The notes under the pieces: model-generated
The model's input: only the letters and a program-made list of their open reading frames with translations
What the model was told of the DNA's origin: nothing
The model's database searches: none
From: G963677485 sp942492855
GTDB lineage: Bacteria > Armatimonadota > HRBIN16
Direction of reading: 5' to 3'
DNA: 64,000 bases
NCBI GenBank assembly: GCA_942492855.1
Contig: OW818647.1
Location: 2,790,001 to 2,854,000 of the forward strand
Shown here: positions 9,662-17,519 of the stretch, piece after piece
How the letters are laid out: each line of letters starts with the position of its first letter
Position numbering within the stretch: the first letter of the stretch is position 1
Made by a program: the position numbers and the translations under genes

Positions 9662-9747
9662 TCGTAGGGGCGTCCCTTGTGGGCGCCCTAATCGTTATTC
9701 ATTCTATAGTTTTGGATTTAGGGCGCCCACAAGGGACGCCCCTACGA
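9662..9747. repeat. Family B inverted repeat, perfect 29-nt arms
   Basis: The arm at 9662-9690 (beginning TCGTAGGGGCGTCCC) is exactly complementary to 9719-9747, with a 28-nt loop. The same arm recurs at 12709-12734 upstream of gatC. A small hairpin TCTAGACT/AGTCTAGA lies just upstream at about 9630-9655. Confidence 0.85.
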
Positions 9748-9934
9748 CCGTATCAGTTACAGCGTAGACTGCCGTAGCAGCACGGATAGGTGCTTGTTGT
9801 TCAGTAGCTGAGGCATTTATGTCGCGGAATCGGTGATATACTGGCTCAGCAGATATTCATTAGGTATTTGATTGGAGGGTGGACACGCGGTGTATCAACT
9901 CAGAGCCGTCTGACATGGAGCCCGATCGCAACGG

Positions 9935-10894
9935 CTATTTCATCACCCGTTGAAACTGCTGCATGACAGGATACGGCACCATTCCGAGTATGCCGAATTC
10001 TATACCGTCCTGCTCCCATGATATCCATTGGTGCTGAGGGGTGGGTTTGAACTTGTTCAAGCCCGAACCGCGCATCGCTTTCGTTTGAAAGACGGTGACA
10101 TCAAACTGGTTGTTAGTGAAGTGCTGGCTGACAAACACACGTCCCATAAAGGGGTTCACACGCACACCCACCAGCCGATAACCTGATGGCAGATTTCTTG
10201 GTGATCGGATGATGAAGTCCACTGTCTTTTGTGCTTCCTTAACAGTTGGGTAGTATTGCGACGCAGGCATCGCAGGAGCTTCGTTGACCTTGATATTAGC
10301 AGGCAACTTGAAACTAGAACCAGGAACCTTCACGGGCGATTTGAAGCGGGTAAAGCTTTGAATGAAACGCGTTTTGCCGCCGAACTGGTATTCCGCTTGT
10401 TTTAGAGTGACATTGCTGGCCTCGTCTATCCACAGGCGATGAGTCAGCATACCGTTGGTCACAAGCTGTATGACTTTGCACGTGCGGCCAGCCACTACCT
10501 CTGTGCCTGTAACATCAGCCTTGGTGATGCCTCGGCGGATGAATTCCAGCAGACCGGCTGTCATGCGGGAAAGCTCTGCCTGGCGGGATGGTGCCGGATT
10601 GGCGGTGTTCTTGCCTGGTTTCAACACATAAAGCCGTCGGCCGTCATCAATGACCAAAAGGCCCTTTAGCTTCTCAGGTTGCATTATTGTGCTGCGGATG
10701 CGAATCCCGTCTCTGATCACGACCTCTACAACAGGTGCGTGGTTTGTGTCAGGGAATTCGGTCTTACGCTCACCGCGGTATTTGATGTTCTGTTCGGATT
10801 CAACCGACTGCTTGAGGATATCTAGCGCATCATCTGCATAGACCAGCGCACTACTACACAGTAGCAGTGCTATGACTAAACCACGCCGCAACAT
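9935..10894 (-). CDS. RseB/LolA-like periplasmic sigma-regulatory protein
   Basis: 319 aa with a signal peptide (MLRRGLVIALLLCSSALVYA-DD). The body resembles the MucB/RseB and LolA outer-membrane lipoprotein-carrier fold: a long beta-sheet region with a GTEVVAGRTCKVIQL strand, as in MucB/RseB N-domains, and an extra C-terminal domain after residue 220. Its start overlaps the anti-sigma stop (TAATG). As third gene of a sigma - anti-sigma - RseB operon it probably binds the anti-sigma periplasmic part and tunes its release in response to envelope state. RseB-like assignment rests on context plus general resemblance. Confidence 0.75.
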   Translation of the reverse strand: MLRRGLVIALLLCSSALVYADDALDILKQSVESEQNIKYRGERKTEFPDTNHAPVVEVVIRDGIRIRSTIMQPEKLKGLLVIDDGRRLYVLKPGKNTANPAPSRQAELSRMTAGLLEFIRRGITKADVTGTEVVAGRTCKVIQLVTNGMLTHRLWIDEASNVTLKQAEYQFGGKTRFIQSFTRFKSPVKVPGSSFKLPANIKVNEAPAMPASQYYPTVKEAQKTVDFIIRSPRNLPSGYRLVGVRVNPFMGRVFVSQHFTNNQFDVTVFQTKAMRGSGLNKFKPTPQHQWISWEQDGIEFGILGMVPYPVMQQFQRVMK

Positions 10895-11334
10895 TACAGA
10901 CGCTCCGCCGCGCGGATTTCTGCCAATGCGGGATCACTGAAAGCCTCAGAACGCTGCCACGATACATGGTCCTCAGTCAGAAGTTGATTGATGCTGACCT
11001 GCGTGTTTTGTTGTGCGTAGGGGCGCCATACCAGCATAGATATGGTGACAACGCAGGCACATGCTCCCGCGAAAGCCATGCGGCGGGGCCATATCATCTG
11101 CTGCTTACGTGCTGCGAGCCGTACCGCTGTTTTCACTTTGGCAGCCGCCGTTTCGTGCGGGAGATAGCAGTTGGCAACCTTAGCGGCCGCTAACCCCTGT
11201 TGTATGGTGAGCAGCGACTGCGAGCAGCTCTCACACTCGTGTATATGAGACTCGAAAACCTCACGTTCAACGCCACTCAGGGAGCCGTCAATGTAGTCCA
11301 TTATGTTCTCTATGTAGTGTTTACAGGTATTCAT
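10894..11334 (-). CDS. Zinc-finger anti-sigma factor, membrane-anchored
   Basis: 146 aa. An N-terminal zf-HC2/ZAS motif is present: an early Cys (residue 4) followed by H-x3-C-x2-C in HIHECESC. One transmembrane helix is predicted near residues 84-104 (MAFAGACACVVTISMLVW). The C-terminal tail would be outside the cytoplasm. It overlaps the sigma gene by ATGA, the usual coupling of a sigma and its antagonist. Such proteins hold the ECF sigma factor at the membrane. Confidence 0.88.
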   Translation of the reverse strand: MNTCKHYIENIMDYIDGSLSGVEREVFESHIHECESCSQSLLTIQQGLAAAKVANCYLPHETAAAKVKTAVRLAARKQQMIWPRRMAFAGACACVVTISMLVWRPYAQQNTQVSINQLLTEDHVSWQRSEAFSDPALAEIRAAERL

Positions 11335-11960
11335 GATGATGTCACCTCACGAGGGGATCGGCCTTCTAGATATGGCTGCAACCCTGATCGCAGTTTCGCT
11401 CTGGCGTGAAACAAACGGCTTTTCACTGTCCCACTTGGTACATTCAGCATACCGGCTACTTCAACCTGGGTGAACTCCTCCAGGTCGCATAGAACAAGCA
11501 CTTGCCGCATTTTTTCGGGTAGAGCGTTGATTAAATCATTGATGGTGTCTGATTGTTCTGCCAACAATAAATTCAACTCTGGAGTATTGCTGACGTCTGG
11601 AATGTCAATCTGTTGTTCTTCTTCGCTTTGGACTCCGCTAGACCACAAGCTGAAGATGTTGGGTCGCCGAGAGCACTTCCGAATGTGATCACGCACCACA
11701 TTGGTGGCAATGGAGAAGAGCCAGGTCTGAAGCGAACTCTGCTGCCTGAATTTGGCGATATGCAGGAAGGCTTTAACAAAAGTATCTTGTGTGAGGTCTT
11801 CCGCAGCGGTGTCTTCTTTTACCATGCGCTTGACATAGTGGTAGATGCGCCTGTGGTAACGGTCCACAACCTCATCAAAGGCGTTAGGATCGTTGGACAG
11901 ACATCTATCTACAAGTGACGCGTCGCAATCAGCCTTCATGTATCCTGCCAGTGTGCTCAT
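11331..11960 (-). CDS. ECF-type RNA polymerase sigma factor
   Basis: 209 aa from the ATG at 11960. A longer in-frame reading up to 12257 is rejected: this ATG has an AAAGGTGG site 7 nt upstream and gives a normal sigma length (MSTLAGYMK start). Region 2 is clear (FDEVVDRYHRRIYHYVKR, AEDLTQDTFVKAF, LQTWLFSIATNVVRDH). Region 4 is an HTH (LPEKMRQVLVLCDLEEF, EVAGMLNVPSGTVKSRLFHAR). It heads an operon with its anti-sigma and an RseB-like protein. An ECF-type promoter just upstream suggests autoregulation. Confidence 0.93.
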   Translation of the reverse strand: MSTLAGYMKADCDASLVDRCLSNDPNAFDEVVDRYHRRIYHYVKRMVKEDTAAEDLTQDTFVKAFLHIAKFRQQSSLQTWLFSIATNVVRDHIRKCSRRPNIFSLWSSGVQSEEEQQIDIPDVSNTPELNLLLAEQSDTINDLINALPEKMRQVLVLCDLEEFTQVEVAGMLNVPSGTVKSRLFHARAKLRSGLQPYLEGRSPREVTSS

Positions 11961-11983
11961 GTGCGTCCACCTTTCTATATAGA

Positions 11984-12010
11984 TAGACGCTAGTGAGCCA
12001 GATGGGTTCA
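11984..12010 (-). promoter_or_regulatory. ECF-type promoter of the sigma operon
   Basis: On the minus strand: TGAACC at 12010-12005, a 15-nt spacer, then CGTCTA at 11989-11984, ending 23 nt before the sigma start codon. This -35 AAC and -10 CGTC pattern is the classical ECF promoter form and points to autoregulation. Confidence 0.7.
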
Positions 12011-12041
12011 CCTCTATTATTGTATCTTCTATGCAGGTTGT

Positions 12042-12071
12042 TTGACATCGCTGGTGCTGCGAACGTATAAT
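12042..12071 (+). promoter_or_regulatory. Consensus sigma70 promoter of the outer-membrane protein gene
   Basis: TTGACA at 12042-12047, an 18-nt spacer and TATAAT at 12066-12071. Both hexamers match the consensus exactly. Transcription would start near 12078, about 54 nt before the ATG at 12132. It is divergent from the sigma operon promoter. Confidence 0.8.
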
Positions 12072-12131
12072 GAGGCAAGGTACATCATCTCGATGGACCT
12101 CAAATCTATTGGCACATTTAGGTGACTTAGC

Positions 12132-12650
12132 ATGCTCAGCATTCGTTCGATCGCAGTCCTTGCCGCGGCCGTTGTCACTTTGGCAGCATCCGTGTGCGCC
12201 ACCGCAGATGATAATGGTAAGAGTTACGCCTTCAAAATTGGCGCATCTTATGTTCAAACTGCAGCCATGCAGCCAAATGACACATGGCTGGCATTAGGTG
12301 CAGAGGCGACCTTGCCCACAGGGCTGATCCCTGAAGGCGAATCCCGACTCTGCCTTGACTACGCACAGCGCAGTAAAAATGGCCAGACCGGCAGCATCAC
12401 ATCGTTGACCATGAACCAGTATTTCTGGATTGACGGTCTAGAGAAAACTTATGTTGGCGTCGGCTTTGGTCCATACTGGCTGAAACCTGCTGGCGACGGC
12501 GCAGAGCTGGTGATCGGTGCCAAGCTGAGCTTGGGCTCAAACCTGACTGACCGCGTGTTCATCGAAGCGAACTACAACTTCACCGACGCTGTGGGCGGCC
12601 GTGGCGACCGTGGTGACTCCCTGGTTCTATCGGTCGGTTGCCGACTGTAA
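12132..12650 (+). CDS. Small outer-membrane beta-barrel-like protein
   Basis: 172 aa. A signal peptide is visible (IAVLAAAVVTLAASVCATA-DD). The mature part consists of alternating amphipathic beta strands (YAFKIGASYV, TWLALGAEATL, SRLCLDYAQR, KTYVGVGFGPYWL, AELVIGAKLSLG, RVFIEANYNF) and ends in VLSVGCRL, a terminal strand as in small OmpA/OmpX-type barrels. AGGTGA lies 6 nt before the ATG. It is divergently transcribed from the envelope-stress sigma operon. Exact family not recognised. Confidence 0.7.
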   Translation: MLSIRSIAVLAAAVVTLAASVCATADDNGKSYAFKIGASYVQTAAMQPNDTWLALGAEATLPTGLIPEGESRLCLDYAQRSKNGQTGSITSLTMNQYFWIDGLEKTYVGVGFGPYWLKPAGDGAELVIGAKLSLGSNLTDRVFIEANYNFTDAVGGRGDRGDSLVLSVGCRL

Positions 12651-12704
12651 TCAAGTAGACAGCACCGTCTCATGAGCTCATGGCAGCATACGCTGTGACT
12701 GATA

Positions 12705-12786
12705 CGACCGTAGGGGCGTCCCTTGTGGGCGCCCGAAACGTTGCTCTGTCGATGGTCTGTTGTTCTTTAGGGCGCCCCTACGACCA
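12705..12786. repeat. Family B repeat, second copy with deleted right arm
   Basis: CGTAGGGGCGTCCCTTGTGG and following bases at 12709-12734 match the arm at 9662-9690. The right arm (GGGCGCCCCTACG at 12769-12782) has lost the internal ACAAGGGA block. It sits immediately upstream of gatC. Confidence 0.8.
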
Positions 12787-12806
12787 GTTACTTACAAGGA
12801 AATAGC

Positions 12807-13112
12807 ATGGCAGAAAGACTGACACAAAAAGAGATCGCGCACGTGGCGCGGCTGGCTCGGTTGCAGCTCGATCCCGATGAGATGCAGAGCATGGAGAAGC
12901 ATTTGAACGGCCTGATGGGGCAGTTTGAGAAGCTTCAAGAGCTCGACACATCGAATGTTGAGCCGACCGCTCACTCCTTCCCAGTATATAATGTGCTGCG
13001 AGAAGATAAAGCGGAGCAAGGGCTGACGCCAGACCAGGTGGTAGCCAACGCACCAGAAAAGCGTGACGGTATGTTCATTGTGCCGTTGATTGTGGACAGC
13101 GAAGCCGGCTAG
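12807..13112 (+). CDS. gatC: Aspartyl/glutamyl-tRNA amidotransferase subunit C
   Basis: 101 aa, the normal GatC length. Typical N-terminus (LTQKEIAHVARLARLQLD), a middle FEKLQELDTSNVEPTAH segment, and a C-terminal REDK...VVANAPEKRDGMFIVPLIVD. GatC stabilises the GatA-GatB complex that amidates Glu-tRNA(Gln) and Asp-tRNA(Asn). AAGGAAAT lies just upstream of the ATG. gatA and gatB are not in the window, so the operon is split. Followed by a strong terminator. Confidence 0.95.
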   Translation: MAERLTQKEIAHVARLARLQLDPDEMQSMEKHLNGLMGQFEKLQELDTSNVEPTAHSFPVYNVLREDKAEQGLTPDQVVANAPEKRDGMFIVPLIVDSEAG

Positions 13113-13136
13113 TCTTCTGCACAGCACATAATGGTA

Positions 13137-13172
13137 ACGTCGGGGCCTCTTCGGCTCCGACGTTCTGTTTTT
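13137..13172 (+). terminator. Rho-independent terminator after gatC
   Basis: AACGTCGG-GGCC hairpin arm, TCTTC loop, then GGC-TCCGACGTT, followed by CTGTTTTT. A textbook stem and T-run 25 bp past the gatC stop. Confidence 0.9.
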
Positions 13173-13237
13173 AGGCAATTCGGTTTTCATCTGATAAACT
13201 GTATTCGTACACGCATTTTGAAAGGGGAACGTATGTG

Positions 13238-14203
13238 ATGGCAAATGAGCTACTCACACCGGTAGAGTCGCTGCAGTCGCGCGACCTGCTGGGCATCAAG
13301 GACATCTCGAAACAAGAGGCGCTGGCCCTGCTGGAGCTGGCAGCCAGATTGAAAGAAGGCACACGCGCTGGTGCAGAACGTCTGCACTGGGACAGTTTGC
13401 GTATCCTGGCCATGATTTTTGAGAAGCCCTCACTGCGTACCCGCTTCACTTTTGAAACCGCTATGGTGCAGTTGGGCGGACACGCAGTCTACCTCAGCCC
13501 GGCCGAAATAGGGCTGGGTAAGCGCGAGAGCGTGGCTGACATTGCCCGCAACCTGGAGCGATGGTGTCACGTGGTGATGGGCCGTGTCTTCGCACACGAG
13601 TCGCTGGTGGGTCTGGCGCAGTGGGGTGATAAGCCCGTTATCAACGCGCTATGCGATCAGGAGCATCCTTGCCAGGCACTGGCGGACTTTATGGCTTTAC
13701 GCGAAGCGAAAGGCCATCTGGAAGGCCTGAAAATGGCGTATATCGGCGACGGCAACAACGTGGCGCACAGCTTGATGCTGCTGGCGGGGCACACCGGAGT
13801 GAACATCACGGTGGCTTGCCCGGTTGGCTACGAGCCCAGTGCCCAGTATGTGGAGATCGCCCGCACATTTGCAGAGGCTTCAGGCTCGAGTGTGGAGATC
13901 GTCAACGACCCCTTTGCGGCGGTAGACGGTGCTGATGCTGTATACACAGATGTCTGGGCCAGTATGGGGCAGGAAGCCGAGACCGCCAAGCGCGAGCAGG
14001 ACTTTGAGGGCTTCCAGGTGAACAGTGAGTTAATGAGTGCCGCGAAACCCGATGCGGTGGCTATGCACTGTCTGCCTGCACACAGGGGCTCCGAAATCAC
14101 CGATGAGGTGATGGACAGTGCCCAGAGTATCGTATTCGACCAGGCCGAGAACCGGCTTCACGCTCAAAAAGCTGTGATTGCGGCACTGGTCGGTGGATTC
14201 TAG
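13238..14203 (+). CDS. argF: Ornithine carbamoyltransferase
   Basis: About 321 aa. The carbamoyl-phosphate site is KPSLRTRFTFE (S-x-R-T-R, residues 65-69), followed by HPCQALADF, the SMGQE motif of ornithine-type enzymes, and HCLPAHRG near residue 270. It makes citrulline from ornithine and carbamoyl phosphate in arginine synthesis. A GTG at 13235 is directly upstream of the ATG chosen here; the AAAGGGG site at 13221-13227 would suit either. A weak hairpin (AGCCCCTT/AAGGGGCT, about 14211-14240) follows the stop. No other arg genes lie nearby. Confidence 0.95.
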   Translation: MANELLTPVESLQSRDLLGIKDISKQEALALLELAARLKEGTRAGAERLHWDSLRILAMIFEKPSLRTRFTFETAMVQLGGHAVYLSPAEIGLGKRESVADIARNLERWCHVVMGRVFAHESLVGLAQWGDKPVINALCDQEHPCQALADFMALREAKGHLEGLKMAYIGDGNNVAHSLMLLAGHTGVNITVACPVGYEPSAQYVEIARTFAEASGSSVEIVNDPFAAVDGADAVYTDVWASMGQEAETAKREQDFEGFQVNSELMSAAKPDAVAMHCLPAHRGSEITDEVMDSAQSIVFDQAENRLHAQKAVIAALVGGF

Positions 14204-14289
14204 ATGCAATTCAGCCCCTTTGGTAACACGAAGGGGCTTATCACTATGACATGGTTTTGCAAGATGGCCATATTGGAAGGGACACTGCA

Positions 14290-15213
14290 TTGGTTAAGGG
14301 ATTAGTATCCGTCGTCATTTCGAGCTATAACCATGCTCAGTTTATAGCTCAGTGTATCGACTCGGTATTGGCGCAGGACTACCCCCAAATAGAAGTCATA
14401 GTGGTTGACGATGGCTCCTCAGACCAGTCAGTCGAGATACTCAAAGGATACGGCGGGAAGATTCGTATGGAGTGCCAGAAGACAGGCGGCACCTACGGCG
14501 CATTGAACCGCGGTATCAGATTAGCCCAGGGTGAATTTATCGCGATATTAAACAGCGATGACTACTGGGAGGCTGGCAAGTTGTCGGCTCAGGTGGCCGC
14601 CATGCAAGCCAACCCTCAGGCCACGGCAGCCCACACCGGTGGGGGGTTCGTCGACGCCGATGGGCGTAAGGTTGACCAAAATCCGTTTGGATTTGACTGG
14701 CCGTCACCACCCTCTGGCAACATCATGACCAACCTCATCCGCGCGAACTGTATGATCGCCTCCTCGGTGCTGATGCGCAGCAGCACGCTTAAGGAGGTCG
14801 GGCTGTTCGAGCCGCGGCTGTTTGGATCGGGTGACTGGCACATGTGGCTGCGTCTGGCTACAGTGGGTGATATCGAGTTCGTGCCCGCCGAGTATACCCG
14901 CTACCGCATCCATGGGGCAAACGCCTCACGGCAGCGACGGCATGTATTTGATGATGAGACCTGGATACGCGAATCGGCCATCCGCAAGAATGAAGTGAGG
15001 CTGATCAGCACCGCCGCAGACCCCAAAGAGATGAAGCTCGCATTGATCCACAACGAAGCCTGCCTCGCGGGAGCCCACGAGATACTGGGGCACCGTAAGA
15101 CAGCCATGGGCATCTGGGCCAGAAACTGGATGAGATATCCGCTGCGCATGAAGAGCCTGTATCGGCTCGTGAAATGTATATTCAGTAAGCCGAAGCGTAT
15201 CCCCATCGTATAG
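14290..15213 (+). CDS. GT2 family glycosyltransferase
   Basis: About 307 aa from a TTG at 14290, preceded at 7 nt by GGAAGGGA; this gives the usual GT2 N-terminus (MVKGLVSVVISSYNHAQF). An ATG at 14251 in the same frame has no SD site and adds an unlikely 13-residue leader. GT-A features: VIVVDDGSSDQS for nucleotide-sugar binding, AILNSDDYW as DXD-like metal site, and GSGDWHMWLRL as ED-type acceptor region. The family transfers sugars to surface polysaccharides or glycolipids. No membrane segment is evident. It stands alone, so the acceptor is unknown. Confidence 0.87.
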   Translation: MVKGLVSVVISSYNHAQFIAQCIDSVLAQDYPQIEVIVVDDGSSDQSVEILKGYGGKIRMECQKTGGTYGALNRGIRLAQGEFIAILNSDDYWEAGKLSAQVAAMQANPQATAAHTGGGFVDADGRKVDQNPFGFDWPSPPSGNIMTNLIRANCMIASSVLMRSSTLKEVGLFEPRLFGSGDWHMWLRLATVGDIEFVPAEYTRYRIHGANASRQRRHVFDDETWIRESAIRKNEVRLISTAADPKEMKLALIHNEACLAGAHEILGHRKTAMGIWARNWMRYPLRMKSLYRLVKCIFSKPKRIPIV

Positions 15214-15284
15214 GGTCTGTCATGGTTCTGTGTTACCACCAACATTCATCATAGCCTGCACGATCCCGAATCGATTGCGTCCAT

Positions 15285-15650
15285 CGCCGTGCCCAGAAGG
15301 ACACGGCTTATTACCCACAAATATCTGCGGGGCTTGTAGACGCCGATTCCGCGACATAAATGTCTCGGCTATTGATCAACAAGACCGCTGAAGCGGCCTA
15401 CGGAACGTCTCGCCATATCATCAGTTCCGGGTGTTGAGTATTATACCGTTACAAAGAATGCGTGTGCCAGCTTCACAAACAGGGCGAAGCCCTGCAGCCT
15501 GCTTCAGCAGGCTTGGCCGGTCAATAGCCATGTGCTTTAGCGCGTGGGCATGGCGGATGCATAGATCATTACAGCACGACCCCAATCTGTATTTGTGGGT
15601 AATTGACTGCCCTTTAGGGCGCGGTGGTGAGTATATGATATGTGGGTAAT
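15285..15650. repeat. Composite dispersed repeats, family A-like
   Basis: The 547-bp gap 15214-15760 contains stacked hairpin units. Present are a GTGCCCAGAAGGACACGGC block (15291-15309), a GACATAAATGTC unit (about 15353), a CCGCTGAAGCGG hairpin (about 15386), AGCCTGCTTCAGCAGGCT at about 15497-15514, and GCCCTTTAGGGCGCGG at about 15609-15624. The outer blocks match the ends of family A in inverted order. No gene is seen. Confidence 0.65.
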
Positions 15651-15760
15651 TGATTAGGTTGATATAACCCATCTCGGATGGTTGAGCAGTTATGTATAGG
15701 GATATAATATGCCTGCCGTGTGTCTGAATTTGTGTCACGGCAGATAGGAAACCTCATCTC

Positions 15761-17137
15761 ATGGGCCATCCGAACGTTGTCTACATTCACTCACACGACA
15801 CCGGCAGGTATATCCAGCCGTATGGATACGCCGTTAAAACCCCACATCTTCAACGCTTTGCTGAGCAAGGCGTGCTGTTTCGCAACGCATACAGTGCCGC
15901 CCCAACATGCTCTCCCAGCCGTGCCTCTCTGCTGACAGGCCAATATCCCCATCAGAACGGTATGGTGGCCTTAGCCCATCTGGGAGGCGTGCTCACGGAT
16001 CCATCGCATCACCTGGCGAGCTTCCTGAGGTCAAATGGGTATGCCACCGCGTTGGCCGGTGTCCAGCATGTGGCCAATGCAGACAAGCTGCATGATGTGG
16101 GCTATGACAGGCTGCTGTATACGGAAAACCATCCCGTCTGGGCCAACGACTTTGAATCTCAGAATGACTGGTTTGCCCAGGCGGCCTGTGACTACATATT
16201 GAAGTCTGATGGCCTACAGCCTTTTTTCTTGGACTGCGGCTTTATGCTGACGCATCGGATGGGCGATGGCGAGCAGTGGCATACCACGCGCCATGCGCCC
16301 GAAGGTGACGCCCGTTACGTGCGGCCTCCAGCTCCGTTGCCGGACACGCCTGAGGTCAGGCAGGACTTCGCCGATTTCGGCGTGGCGGTGAACAGGCTGG
16401 ACACCTGCATTGGACGGGTGCTGGATGCATTGAAACTAGCTGGTCTGGCAGACAAAACGCTGGTGGTCATCACCACCGACCATGGCATCGCCTACCCGCT
16501 GATGAAGTGCAACCTGACCAACCACGGCACAGGGGTGCTGCTGATGATGCGCTACGAGGCCTCCGGGGTGCACGGCGGACGTGTGATGGACGGGCTGGTC
16601 AGCCATGTGGACGTATTCCCAACCATCTGTGAGATTGCTGGCTTAGCAGCTCCTGACTGGCTTGAGGGCGCGTCGCTGATGCCGATGCTCAGTAACGGCG
16701 ACACGATACGTGAAGAAGCCTATGCCGAAGTGAACTGGCACGCCGCCGCGGAGCCGATGCGCTCGGTGCGGACTCTGCGATACAACTATATCCGCCGGTT
16801 CGCGCCTCAGACGGGTCCGGTGCTGCCAAACTGCGATGATAGTGTCAGCAAAACTTTACTCCGGCAAGCGGACTGGGACCATCGAGCTCAGGTGGCTGAG
16901 GAGCTGTATGACCTGGTGTTTGACGCCAACGAGGCCTGTAACCGCGCTTCGGATGCAGCATACGCACAGCCATTAGCTGAGATGCGGGGGCGCCTACAGT
17001 GCTGGATGGAGCAAACTAACGACCCGCTGCTGACCGGCCGGCTTGAGCCGTGGCCCGATACCAAGACGAAGCTACCCGGCGAGGACTCGCCGCAGGGCGA
17101 CTGGTCGCTCGCTGGCCCGATCATCGTGGAGGTTTGA
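15761..17137 (+). CDS. Cys-type sulfatase
   Basis: 458 aa. The sulfatase signature is CSPSRASLLTG with Cys50, the residue converted to formylglycine, and Arg54. Metal-site segments are HSHDTGR near residue 13 and VITTDHGIAYP near 240; the C-terminal half carries MRSVRTLRYNYIRR typical of this family. No clear signal peptide, so probably cytoplasmic unless the start is wrong. It removes sulfate esters from carbohydrates or small molecules. No anSME or FGE maturase is in the window. A second sulfatase lies at 61276-62655. Flanked by repeat-rich gaps, so a single-gene unit. Confidence 0.9.
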   Translation: MGHPNVVYIHSHDTGRYIQPYGYAVKTPHLQRFAEQGVLFRNAYSAAPTCSPSRASLLTGQYPHQNGMVALAHLGGVLTDPSHHLASFLRSNGYATALAGVQHVANADKLHDVGYDRLLYTENHPVWANDFESQNDWFAQAACDYILKSDGLQPFFLDCGFMLTHRMGDGEQWHTTRHAPEGDARYVRPPAPLPDTPEVRQDFADFGVAVNRLDTCIGRVLDALKLAGLADKTLVVITTDHGIAYPLMKCNLTNHGTGVLLMMRYEASGVHGGRVMDGLVSHVDVFPTICEIAGLAAPDWLEGASLMPMLSNGDTIREEAYAEVNWHAAAEPMRSVRTLRYNYIRRFAPQTGPVLPNCDDSVSKTLLRQADWDHRAQVAEELYDLVFDANEACNRASDAAYAQPLAEMRGRLQCWMEQTNDPLLTGRLEPWPDTKTKLPGEDSPQGDWSLAGPIIVEV

Positions 17138-17145
17138 TTGGGGGG

Positions 17146-17395
17146 ATGGTGTCACGCGGAGACGCGGAGGACGCAGAGGGGGGGCACCTAACGCAAAGGC
17201 GCAAGGGTGCAAAGGCGCAAAGGGGGAGGGGATTTTCACTGTTTGTATGGGGGCGACCGGCGGTCACCCGTACGACGGATGTTTTGTAGGGGAGGTTCGC
17301 GAACCGCCCTTCTGGCGAACGCCGGCAACCCCCCGTGGTTGTCCACCATTGCAATCGGTCCGATTCGTCCCATCCGTCGGATTCCGCTCCTTCAA
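17146..17395. repeat. Family D low-complexity and dispersed repeats
   Basis: Gap 17138-17519. GCGGAGACGCGGAGGACGCAGAG at about 17158 onward is followed by tandem GCAAAGGCGCAAGGGTGCAA-type units (about 17190-17222). A segment at about 17357-17390 (reverse complement GGAATCCGACGGATG...) recurs at 29091-29125 in opposite orientation. ORFs crossing this area are spurious. Confidence 0.6.
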
Positions 17396-17470
17396 TCGAG
17401 CGACCCGAAGAGACCGGCCCGGAAAGGGAAAACCGGTCCGGTCAGGGCCAAAAACCACCCGCCAACCCAA

Positions 17471-17499
17471 AACAGGCCAGCGGAAACCGCTGGCCTGTT
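17471..17499 (-). terminator. Rho-independent terminator of the murA-mreB unit
   Basis: Perfect 13-bp stem (AACAGGCCAGCGG with its complement) and a 3-nt loop. On the minus strand it ends in CTGTTTTGGG. It lies 20 bp past the mreB stop. Confidence 0.8.
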
Positions 17500-17519
17500 G
17501 GACAAAAGGTGCTTGACGC

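Noticed and set aside
11961..12257. N-terminal extension of the sigma factor gene
   Set aside because: The frame is open but Cys-rich and unlike sigma factors; a strong SD and ATG lie at 11960, and the ECF promoter is inside this stretch.
17043..17516. Long ORFs on both strands in the gap after the first sulfatase
   Set aside because: They run through low-complexity repeats and overlap the sulfatase 3' end; no SD or domain.
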